This document shows, piece by piece, positions 53,164 to 62,519 of a DNA stretch of 64,000 bases. The notes below the pieces were generated by a model that worked only from the letters and a program-made list of their open reading frames with translations, was not told the origin of the DNA and did no database searches. The translations under genes and the position numbers were made by a program. How positions within the stretch are numbered: position 1 is the stretch's first letter; each line of letters starts with the position of its first letter. This DNA is from Agrobacterium tumefaciens (lineage in GTDB: Bacteria; Pseudomonadota; Alphaproteobacteria; Rhizobiales; Rhizobiaceae). The stretch lies in contig NZ_CP072309.1 in assembly GCF_017726655.1 (NCBI RefSeq), positions 1,236,501 through 1,300,500 of the forward strand. Reading direction: 5' to 3'.

Positions 53164-54222
53164 TCAGGCTGAAAGAAGGGTTTTAAGGGCGACGATGGAA
53201 ATGGCCTCGACCGTGGACACCTTGCCGGTGCCGGCATTGAAGCCCATGGTCGTGGTCGCTGTGCAGAGCGAATTGAGGATCGCTTCCTCCGTTGCCTCTA
53301 TCGCAGCTTCGAAAAGCGGCGAGACCGCATCGTTGGAAAGCTCAGGATAGTCCGTCACGGCCTTGCGGCGCGCCGGCGTGCGGCAAAGCCACTCATCGGT
53401 GGAAAATGCCAGCGCATAATCGCCGGAGCCATTGCTGAGCGCGGCACCCGTGCGTGCCAGTCCGCCGAAGCTTCTGGCCGCGAGGCGCTTCAGATTGCGG
53501 GAGGAAAGCGGCGCGTCGGTTGCAACAATGATGACGATCGAGCCGTCCTTGTCCTTATGATCAGGGTTCACATAAGGCTTGCCGCAGACCAGCAGATGCC
53601 CGCCATAATTGGACTGTACGAGAATGCCGATGGTATAGGTCTGACCGGAAATGGTGATGCAGCGCGACGCGGTGCCGATACCGCCCTTCATGCCGAAGGC
53701 GACCGTACCGGTTCCGGCGCCAATGCTGCCCTCGGCGACTGGGCCTGTAGTGGCGTTTTTTAGCGCGGCCGAAATTTCTTCAATGGTCGGGCGGCCGGCG
53801 CGGATGTCGTTCAGGCGGGAATCGTTGGTCTCGCCGACGACGGCGTTGATAGAGACGATTTTCTCATTGCCCGGCTGCGTCAGTGTATGGTGGTTGATCG
53901 CTTCGATGGCCCGGCCTGTCGCCAGCGTATTGGTGAGGATGATGGGTGTTTCGAGTTCGCCGAGTTCCTCGATCTGGGTCGAGCCGGCAAACTTGCCGAA
54001 GCCGTTATAGACGGCGAAGGCGGCGGGCACCTTGTCCTGAAACAGATTGCCGCCATGCGGCAGGATCGCGGTTGCGCCGGTGCGTATCTTGTCTCCTTCG
54101 ATGACGGTCGAATGGCCAACGGCTACGCCCGCGACATCGGTGATGGCGTTGAGCGGGCCGGTTTCGAAATGGCCGGGCCGGAAACCGATATCGCGCAGTC
54201 TCGGGCGGGTCGTCTGATGCAT
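53164..54222 (-). CDS. P1-family peptidase, DmpA-like L-aminopeptidase/D-esterase
   Basis: 352-aa N-terminal-nucleophile hydrolase. Autocleavage is expected between Gly265 and Ser266 (ALSNGSGDYALAF), making Ser266 the nucleophile of the beta chain. Other family blocks: NAITDVAGVAVGHST, SIGAGTGTVAFGMKGGIGTA, LVQSNYGG. DmpA of Ochrobactrum frees L-amino acids from amides and peptides but D-amino acids from esters. In an operon with the D-amino acid aminotransferase. Confidence 0.92.
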   Translation of the reverse strand: MHQTTRPRLRDIGFRPGHFETGPLNAITDVAGVAVGHSTVIEGDKIRTGATAILPHGGNLFQDKVPAAFAVYNGFGKFAGSTQIEELGELETPIILTNTLATGRAIEAINHHTLTQPGNEKIVSINAVVGETNDSRLNDIRAGRPTIEEISAALKNATTGPVAEGSIGAGTGTVAFGMKGGIGTASRCITISGQTYTIGILVQSNYGGHLLVCGKPYVNPDHKDKDGSIVIIVATDAPLSSRNLKRLAARSFGGLARTGAALSNGSGDYALAFSTDEWLCRTPARRKAVTDYPELSNDAVSPLFEAAIEATEEAILNSLCTATTTMGFNAGTGKVSTVEAISIVALKTLLSA

Positions 54223-54365
54223 CGGGTGATCACTTTTGCGGAATGCAGGCTAAATGTAAAACGAGCGCGGCTTGCAAAAAGCTTTGCTCTGACTTGACGT
54301 TAGCCTAGTTCGCCGGGAAACGGCATCGCAAAAATGGAATAGTTTCATGCGGGCATTGGATGCCC

Positions 54366-55334
54366 TCAGGAGGCGCGTAGCGCGGGTTCGCCTTCACGCT
54401 CTAGCCATTGCCGCATCGCGTCTTCCGTCTCTTCGCGCGTCGGTGCGCCGGCCCGGCCACCAAAGACTGTGCATTTGAGCGCGGCAGCAACGGAGGAGCG
54501 GCGGATGGCGGCGCGGCTTTCCATGCGCTCAGCCATCGCAAGTGCAAACGTGCCGTGGAAAATATCGCCCGCCGCCAGCGTGTCCACTGCTTCGACCTGC
54601 ATCGTTGACTGGAAATGCACCGTGGGATCACCGGCTTCCGTCCACCAGCAGCCTTGCGGACCGGCGGTGACGGCGAGGAAGGTCTGCGGATAGCGGGCAT
54701 GCAGCACCGGCAGCATGTCCTTCACCGTTTCAAGCCCGCTCAGCCGGGCGGCGGCGGGTTCGGAAAAGACGATGTGGCTCGCGGCTGGCGCAAGCTTCTC
54801 AAGGATTTCGACGGGTGCAACGTCGCCATCCAGAATGGCGGGTTTGCCAAGCGTGCGCGCCACGGTGAGGACATTCAGCGCCAGTTCCGGCCAGCGCACA
54901 TCCACCAGAACGGCGTCGAACGGAGAAATGTCTGCCGGCGTACAGGAGCGTTTTTTCTCGTGCAGCCGCTGATCGTAGAACGGCACGATCAGCCGTTCTC
55001 CCCTGTTATCGATGATGATCGTTGACAGGGCCGAGCGTGCGCCGGCCGCGACCGTCATGCCGCTCGTGTTGATGCCGCTTTCGCTGAGATCGCGCAGGAT
55101 ACGGCTTCCGGTTTCGTCGTCACCAACAGCGCCCCAGAGGCTGGCGCGCCCGCCCATGCGATGCACGGCATAGGCAGCACTGGAAGCCATACCCTCGGCG
55201 ATCTGCAGCATCTCATAGGGCAGGACCTTGCCTTCGCCCCTCGGCATGTCATGCACACGGAACAGCGTGTCCAACACGGCGGCACCCACGCAGAGCACAT
55301 GCTTGCCGCCCTGACTGTCTACCATGCTACTCAC
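54366..55334 (-). CDS. PfkB-family sugar kinase, sulfofructose-kinase-like
   Basis: 322-aa ribokinase-fold kinase, last gene of a sugar ABC operon. The catalytic base is Asp257 in DTLAAGDIFHG (A-A-G-D instead of G-A-G-D). Several blocks recall E. coli YihV (sulfofructose kinase): GEGK with Lys36, DVRW with Arg147, LDGD, FSEPAAARL, AALKCT and GGRAG. I base this on memory of the YihV sequence, not on an alignment. No other sulfoquinovose genes (sulfoquinovosidase, isomerase, YihT-type aldolase) are in the window, so the substrate is open. ATG 55325 is an alternative start. Confidence 0.8.
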   Translation of the reverse strand: MSSMVDSQGGKHVLCVGAAVLDTLFRVHDMPRGEGKVLPYEMLQIAEGMASSAAYAVHRMGGRASLWGAVGDDETGSRILRDLSESGINTSGMTVAAGARSALSTIIIDNRGERLIVPFYDQRLHEKKRSCTPADISPFDAVLVDVRWPELALNVLTVARTLGKPAILDGDVAPVEILEKLAPAASHIVFSEPAAARLSGLETVKDMLPVLHARYPQTFLAVTAGPQGCWWTEAGDPTVHFQSTMQVEAVDTLAAGDIFHGTFALAMAERMESRAAIRRSSVAAALKCTVFGGRAGAPTREETEDAMRQWLEREGEPALRAS

Positions 55335-55345
55335 TCCTGCCGTGT

Positions 55346-56404
<1,059 letters not shown>

Positions 56405-56436
56405 GTGCAGGTTCCCGTATTTCTTTGTTTGATGGT

Positions 56437-57273
56437 TCAGCCGCCCTTGACGGCGCCGGCGGTGAGACCCGCCACGATCTGTTTCTGTGCGAACATGGTC
56501 AGCAGCAGCACTGGCAGCGTCACAATCAACGCGGCTGCGGCCAGGGGACCCCAGCTCACCTGTTCGAAGGAGAGCATGTTGTAGACCGCGACCGGCAGGG
56601 TGCGCGTTTCGCGGCTAGCCAGCACGATGCCGAAGACGAAGTTGTTCCACGAAAAGATGACCGCGAGGATGAAGGAGACGACGATGCCCGGCTTGGCAAT
56701 CGGCAGCGCCACCAGCCGGAACACCTGCCAGGAAGATGCGCCGTCGATGCTTGCGGCCTCTTCCAACTCCTTCGGCGTCGTCTCGAAATAACCGATCATA
56801 ATCCAGACGACGATCGGCACCGTCACGACAAGATGGATGATGATTTGCGGCCAGAGCGTGCCCAAGAGGTTCAGCCATTGGAACAGCAGGAACAGCGGAA
56901 TGAGGAAGGAAAGGCCGGGCGTCATGCGGGCGATCATGATGACGACGGCGGATTTTTCCGCCTTCAGCCTTGCGATGCCGTAGCCGGCAGGCACGCCGAT
57001 GACGAGCGCCAGAATGGTGGCAGCCCCTGTCACGAGAACCGAATTCCAGAAATAGAGGAAGAAATTGTTCTCTTCGAACACCTTCACATAGTTCGACCAG
57101 GCGAAACGTTCGGGAATGAGGATCGGCGGATAGGCGCCGTTGTCGATTTCATATTTCAGCGACAGCGAGATCATCCAGATGAAGAACAGGATGACCGGAG
57201 AGATCATCACCAGCGCCACGAAGAACAGGCCGAGCCGGTCGAGATTTTTACGTTTCAGGATTTTTGCGGACAT
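56437..57273 (-). CDS. Sugar ABC transporter, permease (MalG type)
   Basis: 278 aa, six membrane helices, EAA loop ELEEAASIDGASSWQVFRLV (~180-199). ATG 57273 overlaps the stop of the first permease (ATGA). C-terminus ends in the usual QKQIVAGLTAGAVKG. Confidence 0.93.
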   Translation of the reverse strand: MSAKILKRKNLDRLGLFFVALVMISPVILFFIWMISLSLKYEIDNGAYPPILIPERFAWSNYVKVFEENNFFLYFWNSVLVTGAATILALVIGVPAGYGIARLKAEKSAVVIMIARMTPGLSFLIPLFLLFQWLNLLGTLWPQIIIHLVVTVPIVVWIMIGYFETTPKELEEAASIDGASSWQVFRLVALPIAKPGIVVSFILAVIFSWNNFVFGIVLASRETRTLPVAVYNMLSFEQVSWGPLAAAALIVTLPVLLLTMFAQKQIVAGLTAGAVKGG

Positions 57274-58211
57274 CAGCGATCCTCCATCTCGTTCCATTGC
57301 GACCGCTGGCGCACCATCAGAAGCACGAAGGAAAGCGCCACGATGATGATGAAGAAGACGACGGCCATGGCCGAGCCGTAACCGATGTCGTAATAGGCAA
57401 AGGCCGTATTGTAGAGGTAGATGTTGATGGTTTCCGATGCGGTGCCGGGTCCGCCCTGGGTCATCGCATAGATGATGTCGAAGCTCTTGACGGCATCGAT
57501 CGAGCGGATGATGACGGCGATCATCAGGAACGGCGCGATCATCGGCATGGTGAGATAACGGAACTTCTGCCAGGCATTGGCGCCGTCGATCTCGGCGCTC
57601 TCATAGGGTTCGCGCGGAACGGCGGCGAGACCGCCGAGCACGATCAGCATGACGAGCGGCGTCCATTGCCAGGTTTCGACAAGGACCAGCGAGGGAATGA
57701 CCGTCGACTGATTGTAGATCCATTCCAGCGGGCCAATGCCGATGAAAGACAGGAGATAGTTCAAAACGCCGAGTTGCGGGTGGAACATCATGGTCCAGAC
57801 TAGCGCGATGGCGACCGGGGTCGCCATCATCGGCATGACAAAGACGCCGCGCAGAAAACCACGCAGTGGAAACTGCGCATCGAAAACCAGCGCCGCCAAT
57901 GTTCCGAGAAACAGCGGGGCAACGACCGACAGCACGGTATAAACGAGCGTATGCCACAGCGATTCCCAGAATCTTGCGTCGCTGGCGAGCCTGACGTAGT
58001 TCTCGAAACCGATAAAGCTCTGCTCCTGCCCGAGCGTCCAGCGATGCGCGCTCATCCAGAGGGTGAAGACCCAAGGAAAAACGATAACCGCTGAAATGAC
58101 GACAAGTGCCGGTATGACGAAGGGCCAGTAGTTGGGAGCAAGCCTTGCCGGCCTGCTCCCTTCTTTGCGGCTGACGCCTGTCTTGGTGTTTTCGATGCTC
58201 ACGGAGGCCAT
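57273..58211 (-). CDS. Sugar ABC transporter, permease (MalF type)
   Basis: 312 aa, six membrane helices after a polar N-terminal ~28 residues; EAA loop EPYESAEIDGANAWQKFRYL. Start shares one base with the binding-protein stop (TAATG). Confidence 0.93.
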   Translation of the reverse strand: MASVSIENTKTGVSRKEGSRPARLAPNYWPFVIPALVVISAVIVFPWVFTLWMSAHRWTLGQEQSFIGFENYVRLASDARFWESLWHTLVYTVLSVVAPLFLGTLAALVFDAQFPLRGFLRGVFVMPMMATPVAIALVWTMMFHPQLGVLNYLLSFIGIGPLEWIYNQSTVIPSLVLVETWQWTPLVMLIVLGGLAAVPREPYESAEIDGANAWQKFRYLTMPMIAPFLMIAVIIRSIDAVKSFDIIYAMTQGGPGTASETINIYLYNTAFAYYDIGYGSAMAVVFFIIIVALSFVLLMVRQRSQWNEMEDR

Positions 58212-59539
58212 TATCCCTCGCTACGCGCCAGAACGGGTGTGAATTGTTCCGTTGCCTTCTTGAGTTCCGCCGCGGGGTCGGCGCCGCCGATCATGTTGGT
58301 AAGGCCGACGCCGTAGATGTCGCGGAACTCCGTCACCGGAATGATGACGGGAAGCGCAAGCTGCGAGACCTTGCCGGAACCGACGACGGCATCCAGCCAG
58401 GCGGCCGGCATCTTCACACCATCACGCACCTTCTGGTCTTCGAGGATGGACTGGCGGAACGGAACGCCGGCGCCCGCCTGCAGCAGTCGAGCGCCCATTT
58501 CATGCGAAATCGCCCATTGGCAGAAGAGGTAAGCGGCTTCCTTCTTGCTGCTGGCTTCGACGACGCCGAGACCATCGCCGAACGTGCCCGCTGCCTGGGT
58601 TGCCGGGCCCTTCGGCATGACGCCGTAACCGACCTTGCCGACGACACGGGATTTTTCCGGGTTCTCGATCGGCGGCGCAAAACCGACGCCATCGAACCAC
58701 ATGCCGATCTTGCCCTGCAGGAATGCCGACTGTGCTTCCGCCCAGTTGAAGCCGGAAACGCCGGGAGGGGCGGCTTTCGTCATCAGGCGCTGATAGAGCT
58801 TTGCCGCTTCAACCGCCTCCTTGGATTCAGTGTTGACCTTGCCATCGACGATCGGCTTTGCGCCGTAGCCGAGCATCAGCGAGGTCCATACGGGTGTATT
58901 GGCGTTCTTGAGGCCACGCGCCACGAAACCATAGGTGTTGGTGGAGGGATCGGTGATCTTTTCCGCCGCCGTTACCAGTTCCTCGAAAGTTTCAGGGTAT
59001 TTCAGCCCCTTGGCTTCGAAGAGCTCCTTGTTCCAGTAGACGATCCAGTAATCCACCGAGAAGGGCAGCGAACGCAGCACGCCGTCGCTGTCCTTGGCGA
59101 ACAGCATCCCGGCCTCGGCAAAGTCTTTCTCAACGAGCGACGGATCGGTCAGCGAAGGGTCCTTCAGGAAGCCGCTGATATCGGCCAGCCACTTGCCCTT
59201 TTCGAACTGGCGCTTCTGCACGTGGTAGCTCAGATGCACCACATCGAAGCTCGGCTTGCCCGAGGAAAGTTCGATGACCACCTTCTGACGCTGCTGCTGT
59301 TCCGGCGTTGCTTCGGCATTGACCTTGATGCCGGTCAGTTCTTCGAATTCGCCGAGATATTTAATCAGTGTTTCGCTGCGCGGGCTTTTGACGAGGTTGA
59401 CCTCAAGCGTCGTGCCGGCGTGTTTTTTCCAGTTCACCGCCGCCGATGCCGGTCGAATGCCAAGCACCGCGCTGCTGCCAAGCGCGGCCGTACCGGCAAG
59501 AAACCCGCGGCGCGTCGGGTTGAGCAACCAATTCGTCAT
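58211..59539 (-). CDS. Sugar ABC transporter, periplasmic binding protein
   Basis: 442-aa extracellular solute-binding protein family 1. The N-terminus has a twin-arginine signal (PTRRGFLAGTAALGSSAVLG, cleavage after ASA), unusual beside its cytoplasmic partners and suggesting export in folded form. Mature part with typical FEELTGIKVNAEATPEQQQR segment. ATG 59539 is chosen so that the Tat motif lies near the start. Confidence 0.92.
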   Translation of the reverse strand: MTNWLLNPTRRGFLAGTAALGSSAVLGIRPASAAVNWKKHAGTTLEVNLVKSPRSETLIKYLGEFEELTGIKVNAEATPEQQQRQKVVIELSSGKPSFDVVHLSYHVQKRQFEKGKWLADISGFLKDPSLTDPSLVEKDFAEAGMLFAKDSDGVLRSLPFSVDYWIVYWNKELFEAKGLKYPETFEELVTAAEKITDPSTNTYGFVARGLKNANTPVWTSLMLGYGAKPIVDGKVNTESKEAVEAAKLYQRLMTKAAPPGVSGFNWAEAQSAFLQGKIGMWFDGVGFAPPIENPEKSRVVGKVGYGVMPKGPATQAAGTFGDGLGVVEASSKKEAAYLFCQWAISHEMGARLLQAGAGVPFRQSILEDQKVRDGVKMPAAWLDAVVGSGKVSQLALPVIIPVTEFRDIYGVGLTNMIGGADPAAELKKATEQFTPVLARSEG

Positions 59540-59591
59540 GTCCAGTTCTCCTCCTTGTGCCGGAATTCTCCTCACCCCGGCTTGCTACATT

Positions 59592-60254
59592 TTATACCGC
59601 CAGCGCCCTGTCCCTTGCGTTGCGGATATGGGCGGTCAGCCGCTCCACGGCGTCTTCTACGGAGCGCTTCTCGATGGCTTCGAGAATGGCGAGATGTTCT
59701 TTCATCACTGACTTCACATGACCGGCGATGCGAAAGCGCTCCTGGTTGATGAGGCGCATCTTGATGGAATTGACGCGGTAGGCATTCGAGATGATCGAAT
59801 TGCCGAGCGCATCGATGAAAGCATCGTGCATGCCCCAGTCCACCTGTTGCGCGTGCTGCTCCAGTTCCGGCGACTCTCCACCATTTTCAGCCGCTTCGGC
59901 GACATCACGGTGCTGTTTCAACAGTTTGGCAATAGCTGCGTCTGAGGCAGAACGGGTGAACAGCGCCACGGCTTCCTTTTCGAGGAAGATGCGGAACTGG
60001 AATGCCTCGCGGATGAGGTTGATGTCGATATGGGCGACCTGCAATCCCCGCTGTGGCACGGTCTTGATCAGACCTTCCGCCTCCAGCCGCGGAATTGCCT
60101 CCCGGATTGCACCGAGCGGCAGACCCGTCAGCTCCACAAGGCGGCGCTGCGAGATGAATTGCCCCGGACGAACATCACGCGAGAGAAGGTGATGCGTAAA
60201 GCTCTCATACGCCCGTTCCCGCAATGTCTGTTCGCCGGTATCGTCCATGCTCAA
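59592..60254 (-). CDS. GntR-family regulator (FadR/FCD subfamily)
   Basis: 220 aa: winged helix at ~10-75 (GQFISQRRLVELTGLPLGAI, then REAIPRLEAEGL) and an all-helical FCD ligand domain (~85-215; metal-binding type residues in DWGMHDAFIDA and KEHLAILEAI). Lies inside the operon between the aldolase and binding-protein genes, so it probably autoregulates the operon; a candidate site lies before the aldolase gene. ATG 60248 is an alternative start. Confidence 0.9.
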   Translation of the reverse strand: MSMDDTGEQTLRERAYESFTHHLLSRDVRPGQFISQRRLVELTGLPLGAIREAIPRLEAEGLIKTVPQRGLQVAHIDINLIREAFQFRIFLEKEAVALFTRSASDAAIAKLLKQHRDVAEAAENGGESPELEQHAQQVDWGMHDAFIDALGNSIISNAYRVNSIKMRLINQERFRIAGHVKSVMKEHLAILEAIEKRSVEDAVERLTAHIRNARDRALAV

Positions 60255-60268
60255 CCTTTCAGCTCCGT

Positions 60269-61153
60269 TCAGGCGGCCTGTTTGCGAAACAGCGCGTCGA
60301 ATGCACCTTCGATCTGCCGCCGGCCTTCAGCCGAAATGGCGACGAGAGGCGCGCGCACATCCGACCAGATCGCTTCCCCTGTCGTGTGTGATACCAGCAC
60401 CTTGACGGCGGGTGTAACCGGGAATTTCAGAAGTTCCACAACTAGATCGACGATGCGCTGGTCGTCCTTGCCGTCAACCGCCATGGCCCGCACTTCCTGT
60501 GTGAGGAAGTTCGCAACGCCTGATATCGCACCTTGACCGCCGAGGCGCACGCCTTTCGCCAGATCGCGCTCATCGCCGATCAAGATGGCGAGCTCACCGT
60601 GTTCTTTCAGCAAACGTTCGGTATGGCTCCAGTTGCCGGAGGAATCCTTGACGCCGGTGACGATGCCCGGAAACGCCGCCTTCAGCCGTCCGACCAACTC
60701 GACCGACAACGTCACCATGGTCACGGAGGGGATGTTGTACACGAGGATATCGCGTGCATCTTTGCCAATCATCGAAAAGACCGCTGAGAACCAGGCAAAC
60801 AGGCCGTCGTCACTGACATTCTTGAAATAGGAGGGCGGGGCGAGCAGAATGTTGCGGGCGCCGGCTCTCAATGCTTCGGCCGACTGGTCGGCCGCATCCT
60901 CGATGGAATCGACCAGAACGCCGGTGACGATGCGCGACGGTGCGATGCCCGCCGCAATGAAACCGGAGAGTATCGCCTGCCTTTCACGGCTGCCGACGGA
61001 GCAGCCTTCACCTGTCGTGCCAAAGAGTGTCACGCTGTCGCAGCCGTTCGACAGGCAACGGCGGGCATGGGCGATCATGGCATCGATATCGACTGTTCCG
61101 TCGGTTTTGAAAGGTGTGGTCAAAGCTGCCGAAAGGCCGAATTTCTGGGTCAA
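60269..61153 (-). CDS. Dihydrodipicolinate synthase / N-acetylneuraminate lyase family aldolase
   Basis: 294-aa class I aldolase with Schiff-base Lys169 (VTGVKDSSGNW), Tyr139 (LVYNIPS) and the G-T-T-G-E phosphate/carboxylate loop (LFGTTGEG, ~44-51). It is the first gene of the catabolic operon, so a role in cleaving a 2-keto-3-deoxy acid of the imported sugar is more likely than lysine synthesis. Begins with TTG at 61153, 8 bases after GGAGGAG; no ATG gives a complete N-terminus. Confidence 0.87.
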   Translation of the reverse strand: MTQKFGLSAALTTPFKTDGTVDIDAMIAHARRCLSNGCDSVTLFGTTGEGCSVGSRERQAILSGFIAAGIAPSRIVTGVLVDSIEDAADQSAEALRAGARNILLAPPSYFKNVSDDGLFAWFSAVFSMIGKDARDILVYNIPSVTMVTLSVELVGRLKAAFPGIVTGVKDSSGNWSHTERLLKEHGELAILIGDERDLAKGVRLGGQGAISGVANFLTQEVRAMAVDGKDDQRIVDLVVELLKFPVTPAVKVLVSHTTGEAIWSDVRAPLVAISAEGRRQIEGAFDALFRKQAA

Positions 61154-61193
61154 TTACGATGCTCCTCCAAGGTGACTACGAATTGATGACATA

Positions 61194-61205
61194 CTGACAT
61201 GTTAG
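61194..61205. promoter_or_regulatory. Candidate GntR operator before the aldolase operon
   Basis: CTGACATGTTAG is a near-perfect 12-base palindrome; a second ATGACAT half lies at 61186-61192. It sits ~40 bases before the TTG start, in the 295-base gap shared with the divergent heme oxygenase gene. Confidence 0.4.
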
Positions 61206-61448
61206 TTGTAAAGAGGTAATTGCAGTATGATTGTTTGGAACTGCCGAGCCAGCATCCGCGTCTTGTCGGGCAGGTAACATTACAAGCCGAAGCCGAAGGG
61301 TTGCACAGGACCAGGGCGGGCGCTTCTCCAACGGCACGACGCCAGTGGACGCCCATCGCAGCGCTGGCATGCGCGAAAATAAAATTTGACTGACGCAGTA
61401 AAGATTTTTATCAGGCAATCTGAATATTGGGATAAAGGAACTTTCATC

Positions 61449-62060
61449 ATGACCATTGCGGAGCCGGCAGCGCCTGTAGCAGCGATCGAGCAGAGCCGCG
61501 TCAAGCGCCTGAAGGCAGCGACGCGGGGCGCGCATGGCGATCTGGATGCTTTCATCATGGCGGCAAAGCCGTTTGAGAGCGGCGAGAACTTCGGCAAATT
61601 TGTCGAAACACAATATCTCTTCCACCGCGATCTCGATGTCTTTTTTTCCAATGAAACACTTGACGGCCTGCTTCCAGACCTCAAGGGCCGGCGTCGTCTT
61701 CCCATGATCGAGCAGGACCTTGCCGATCTCGGTCTTGCCATTCCAGAAGCGTCCGCACCGCGCTTTACCGCCGAAACGCCCTTTGATCTGCCGGAGGCCA
61801 TGGGTTGGCTTTACGTGGTCGAAGGCTCCAATCTCGGCGCGGCCTTCCTGCTGAAGGATGCGGCCAAGCTTGGCCTGACTGAAGAATTCGGTGCGCGGCA
61901 TCTGGCCGGCGCACCGGAAGGACGCGGCCTGCACTGGCGCACTTTCACTGCCGCACTGGACGAAATTTCGCTGACCGTTGAAGAGGAAGAGCGGGTTATC
62001 GCGGGTGCCGAGGCGGCATTCCGGGCAGTGCATGCCTATGCCCAGCAGCGGATGGGTTGA
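61449..62060 (+). CDS. Biliverdin-producing heme oxygenase
   Basis: 203-aa bacterial heme oxygenase (HemO/BphO type), opening heme to biliverdin, CO and iron. Proximal His29 in LKAATRGAHGDLDAF, and the distal glycine helix block LYVVEGSNLGAAFLL (~135-149). Start ATG 61449 gives the usual length; the ORF extends in frame upstream to 61386 without support. No phytochrome or heme-uptake gene is beside it, so whether it serves iron recovery or bilin supply cannot be told here. Confidence 0.85.
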   Translation: MTIAEPAAPVAAIEQSRVKRLKAATRGAHGDLDAFIMAAKPFESGENFGKFVETQYLFHRDLDVFFSNETLDGLLPDLKGRRRLPMIEQDLADLGLAIPEASAPRFTAETPFDLPEAMGWLYVVEGSNLGAAFLLKDAAKLGLTEEFGARHLAGAPEGRGLHWRTFTAALDEISLTVEEEERVIAGAEAAFRAVHAYAQQRMG

Positions 62061-62151
62061 GGTTTTGGCATAGCTGCGCGGCCGTTGTCCTCATCGCGCA
62101 GAAATACCCCTTCGCGCGTGCGCATTTGATTGAGTCTTAACTCCCTACCGC

Positions 62152-62266
62152 CGTCACCACGGACTTGATCCGGGTCCAGTGCGATCAAGTCCTTGATCGC
62201 AAAAGATTCTATTTCCCGCGCAGACGCGCCGTGGCGGGATGCCCGATCGGGTCCGGCATAACGGAG
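62152..62266. repeat. Degenerate rhizobial intergenic repeat
   Basis: CACCACGGACTTGATCCGGG and, at the other end, GATGCCCGATCGGGTCCGGC followed by ATAACGGAGG look like the two degenerate ends of the common alphaproteobacterial palindrome (CCGGACTTGATCCGGG ... GGGCATGACGGAGG). Between them is a smaller inverted pair (GATCAAG...CTTGATC, near 62183-62198). Lies in the 459-base gap between heme oxygenase and rutA. Confidence 0.5.
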
Positions 62267-62355
62267 GAGAGCCTTCGAATTTTTAGATCGGTCTGCGATT
62301 GCCGTGAAGGTCACCCACCTTCGACGTATCGTCCTCAATATATGCTGAATAAACA

Positions 62356-62390
62356 GGCAAATATTTTTACCAAATGATAAAAAATTTGCC
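62356..62390. promoter_or_regulatory. Long AT-rich inverted repeat upstream of rutA
   Basis: GGCAAAT (62356-62362) and ATTTGCC (62384-62390) flank TTTTTACCAAATGATAAAAA; the arms pair over about 16 positions with few mismatches. Its core resembles the palindrome at 62419-62439. Either a terminator-like hairpin or, more likely given the second copy, an operator. Confidence 0.5.
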
Positions 62391-62418
62391 TTTCGGTCAA
62401 GGCTCAGTCTGCCCCGAA

Positions 62419-62439
62419 ATTTTATCCATTTGATAAAAT
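62419..62439. promoter_or_regulatory. Palindromic operator near the rut promoter
   Basis: ATTTTATC-CATTT-GATAAAAT, perfect 8-base arms, 15 bases before the sigma-54 promoter. The related core 55 bases upstream suggests a pair of sites for one regulator of pyrimidine breakdown. It does not match the TTGACCA-N2-TGGTCAA form known for RutR. Confidence 0.5.
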
Positions 62440-62453
62440 TATTTTATTTGGTC

Positions 62454-62469
62454 TGGCACAGAACCTGCT
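62454..62469 (+). promoter_or_regulatory. Sigma-54 promoter of the rut operon
   Basis: TGGCACAGAACCTGCT matches the RpoN form TGGCACG-N4-TTGCW with GG at -24 and GC at -12 correctly spaced, 50 bases before rutA. Nitrogen (NtrC/RpoN) control of rut genes is established in E. coli and makes sense for a pathway releasing ammonium. Confidence 0.75.
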
Positions 62470-62519
62470 ACTCTTTTGTCAAGTCAGGAGACACCTGACG
62501 TCAAAAAGGGAACAGTAAA

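Noticed and set aside
62356..62390. AT-rich inverted repeat as a telomere (TelA target) remnant
   Set aside because: It lies 24 kb from telA directly upstream of a promoter, and a sister palindrome with the same core is next to it, which fits operators better. I cannot recall the telomere site exactly, so a direct comparison is still worthwhile.
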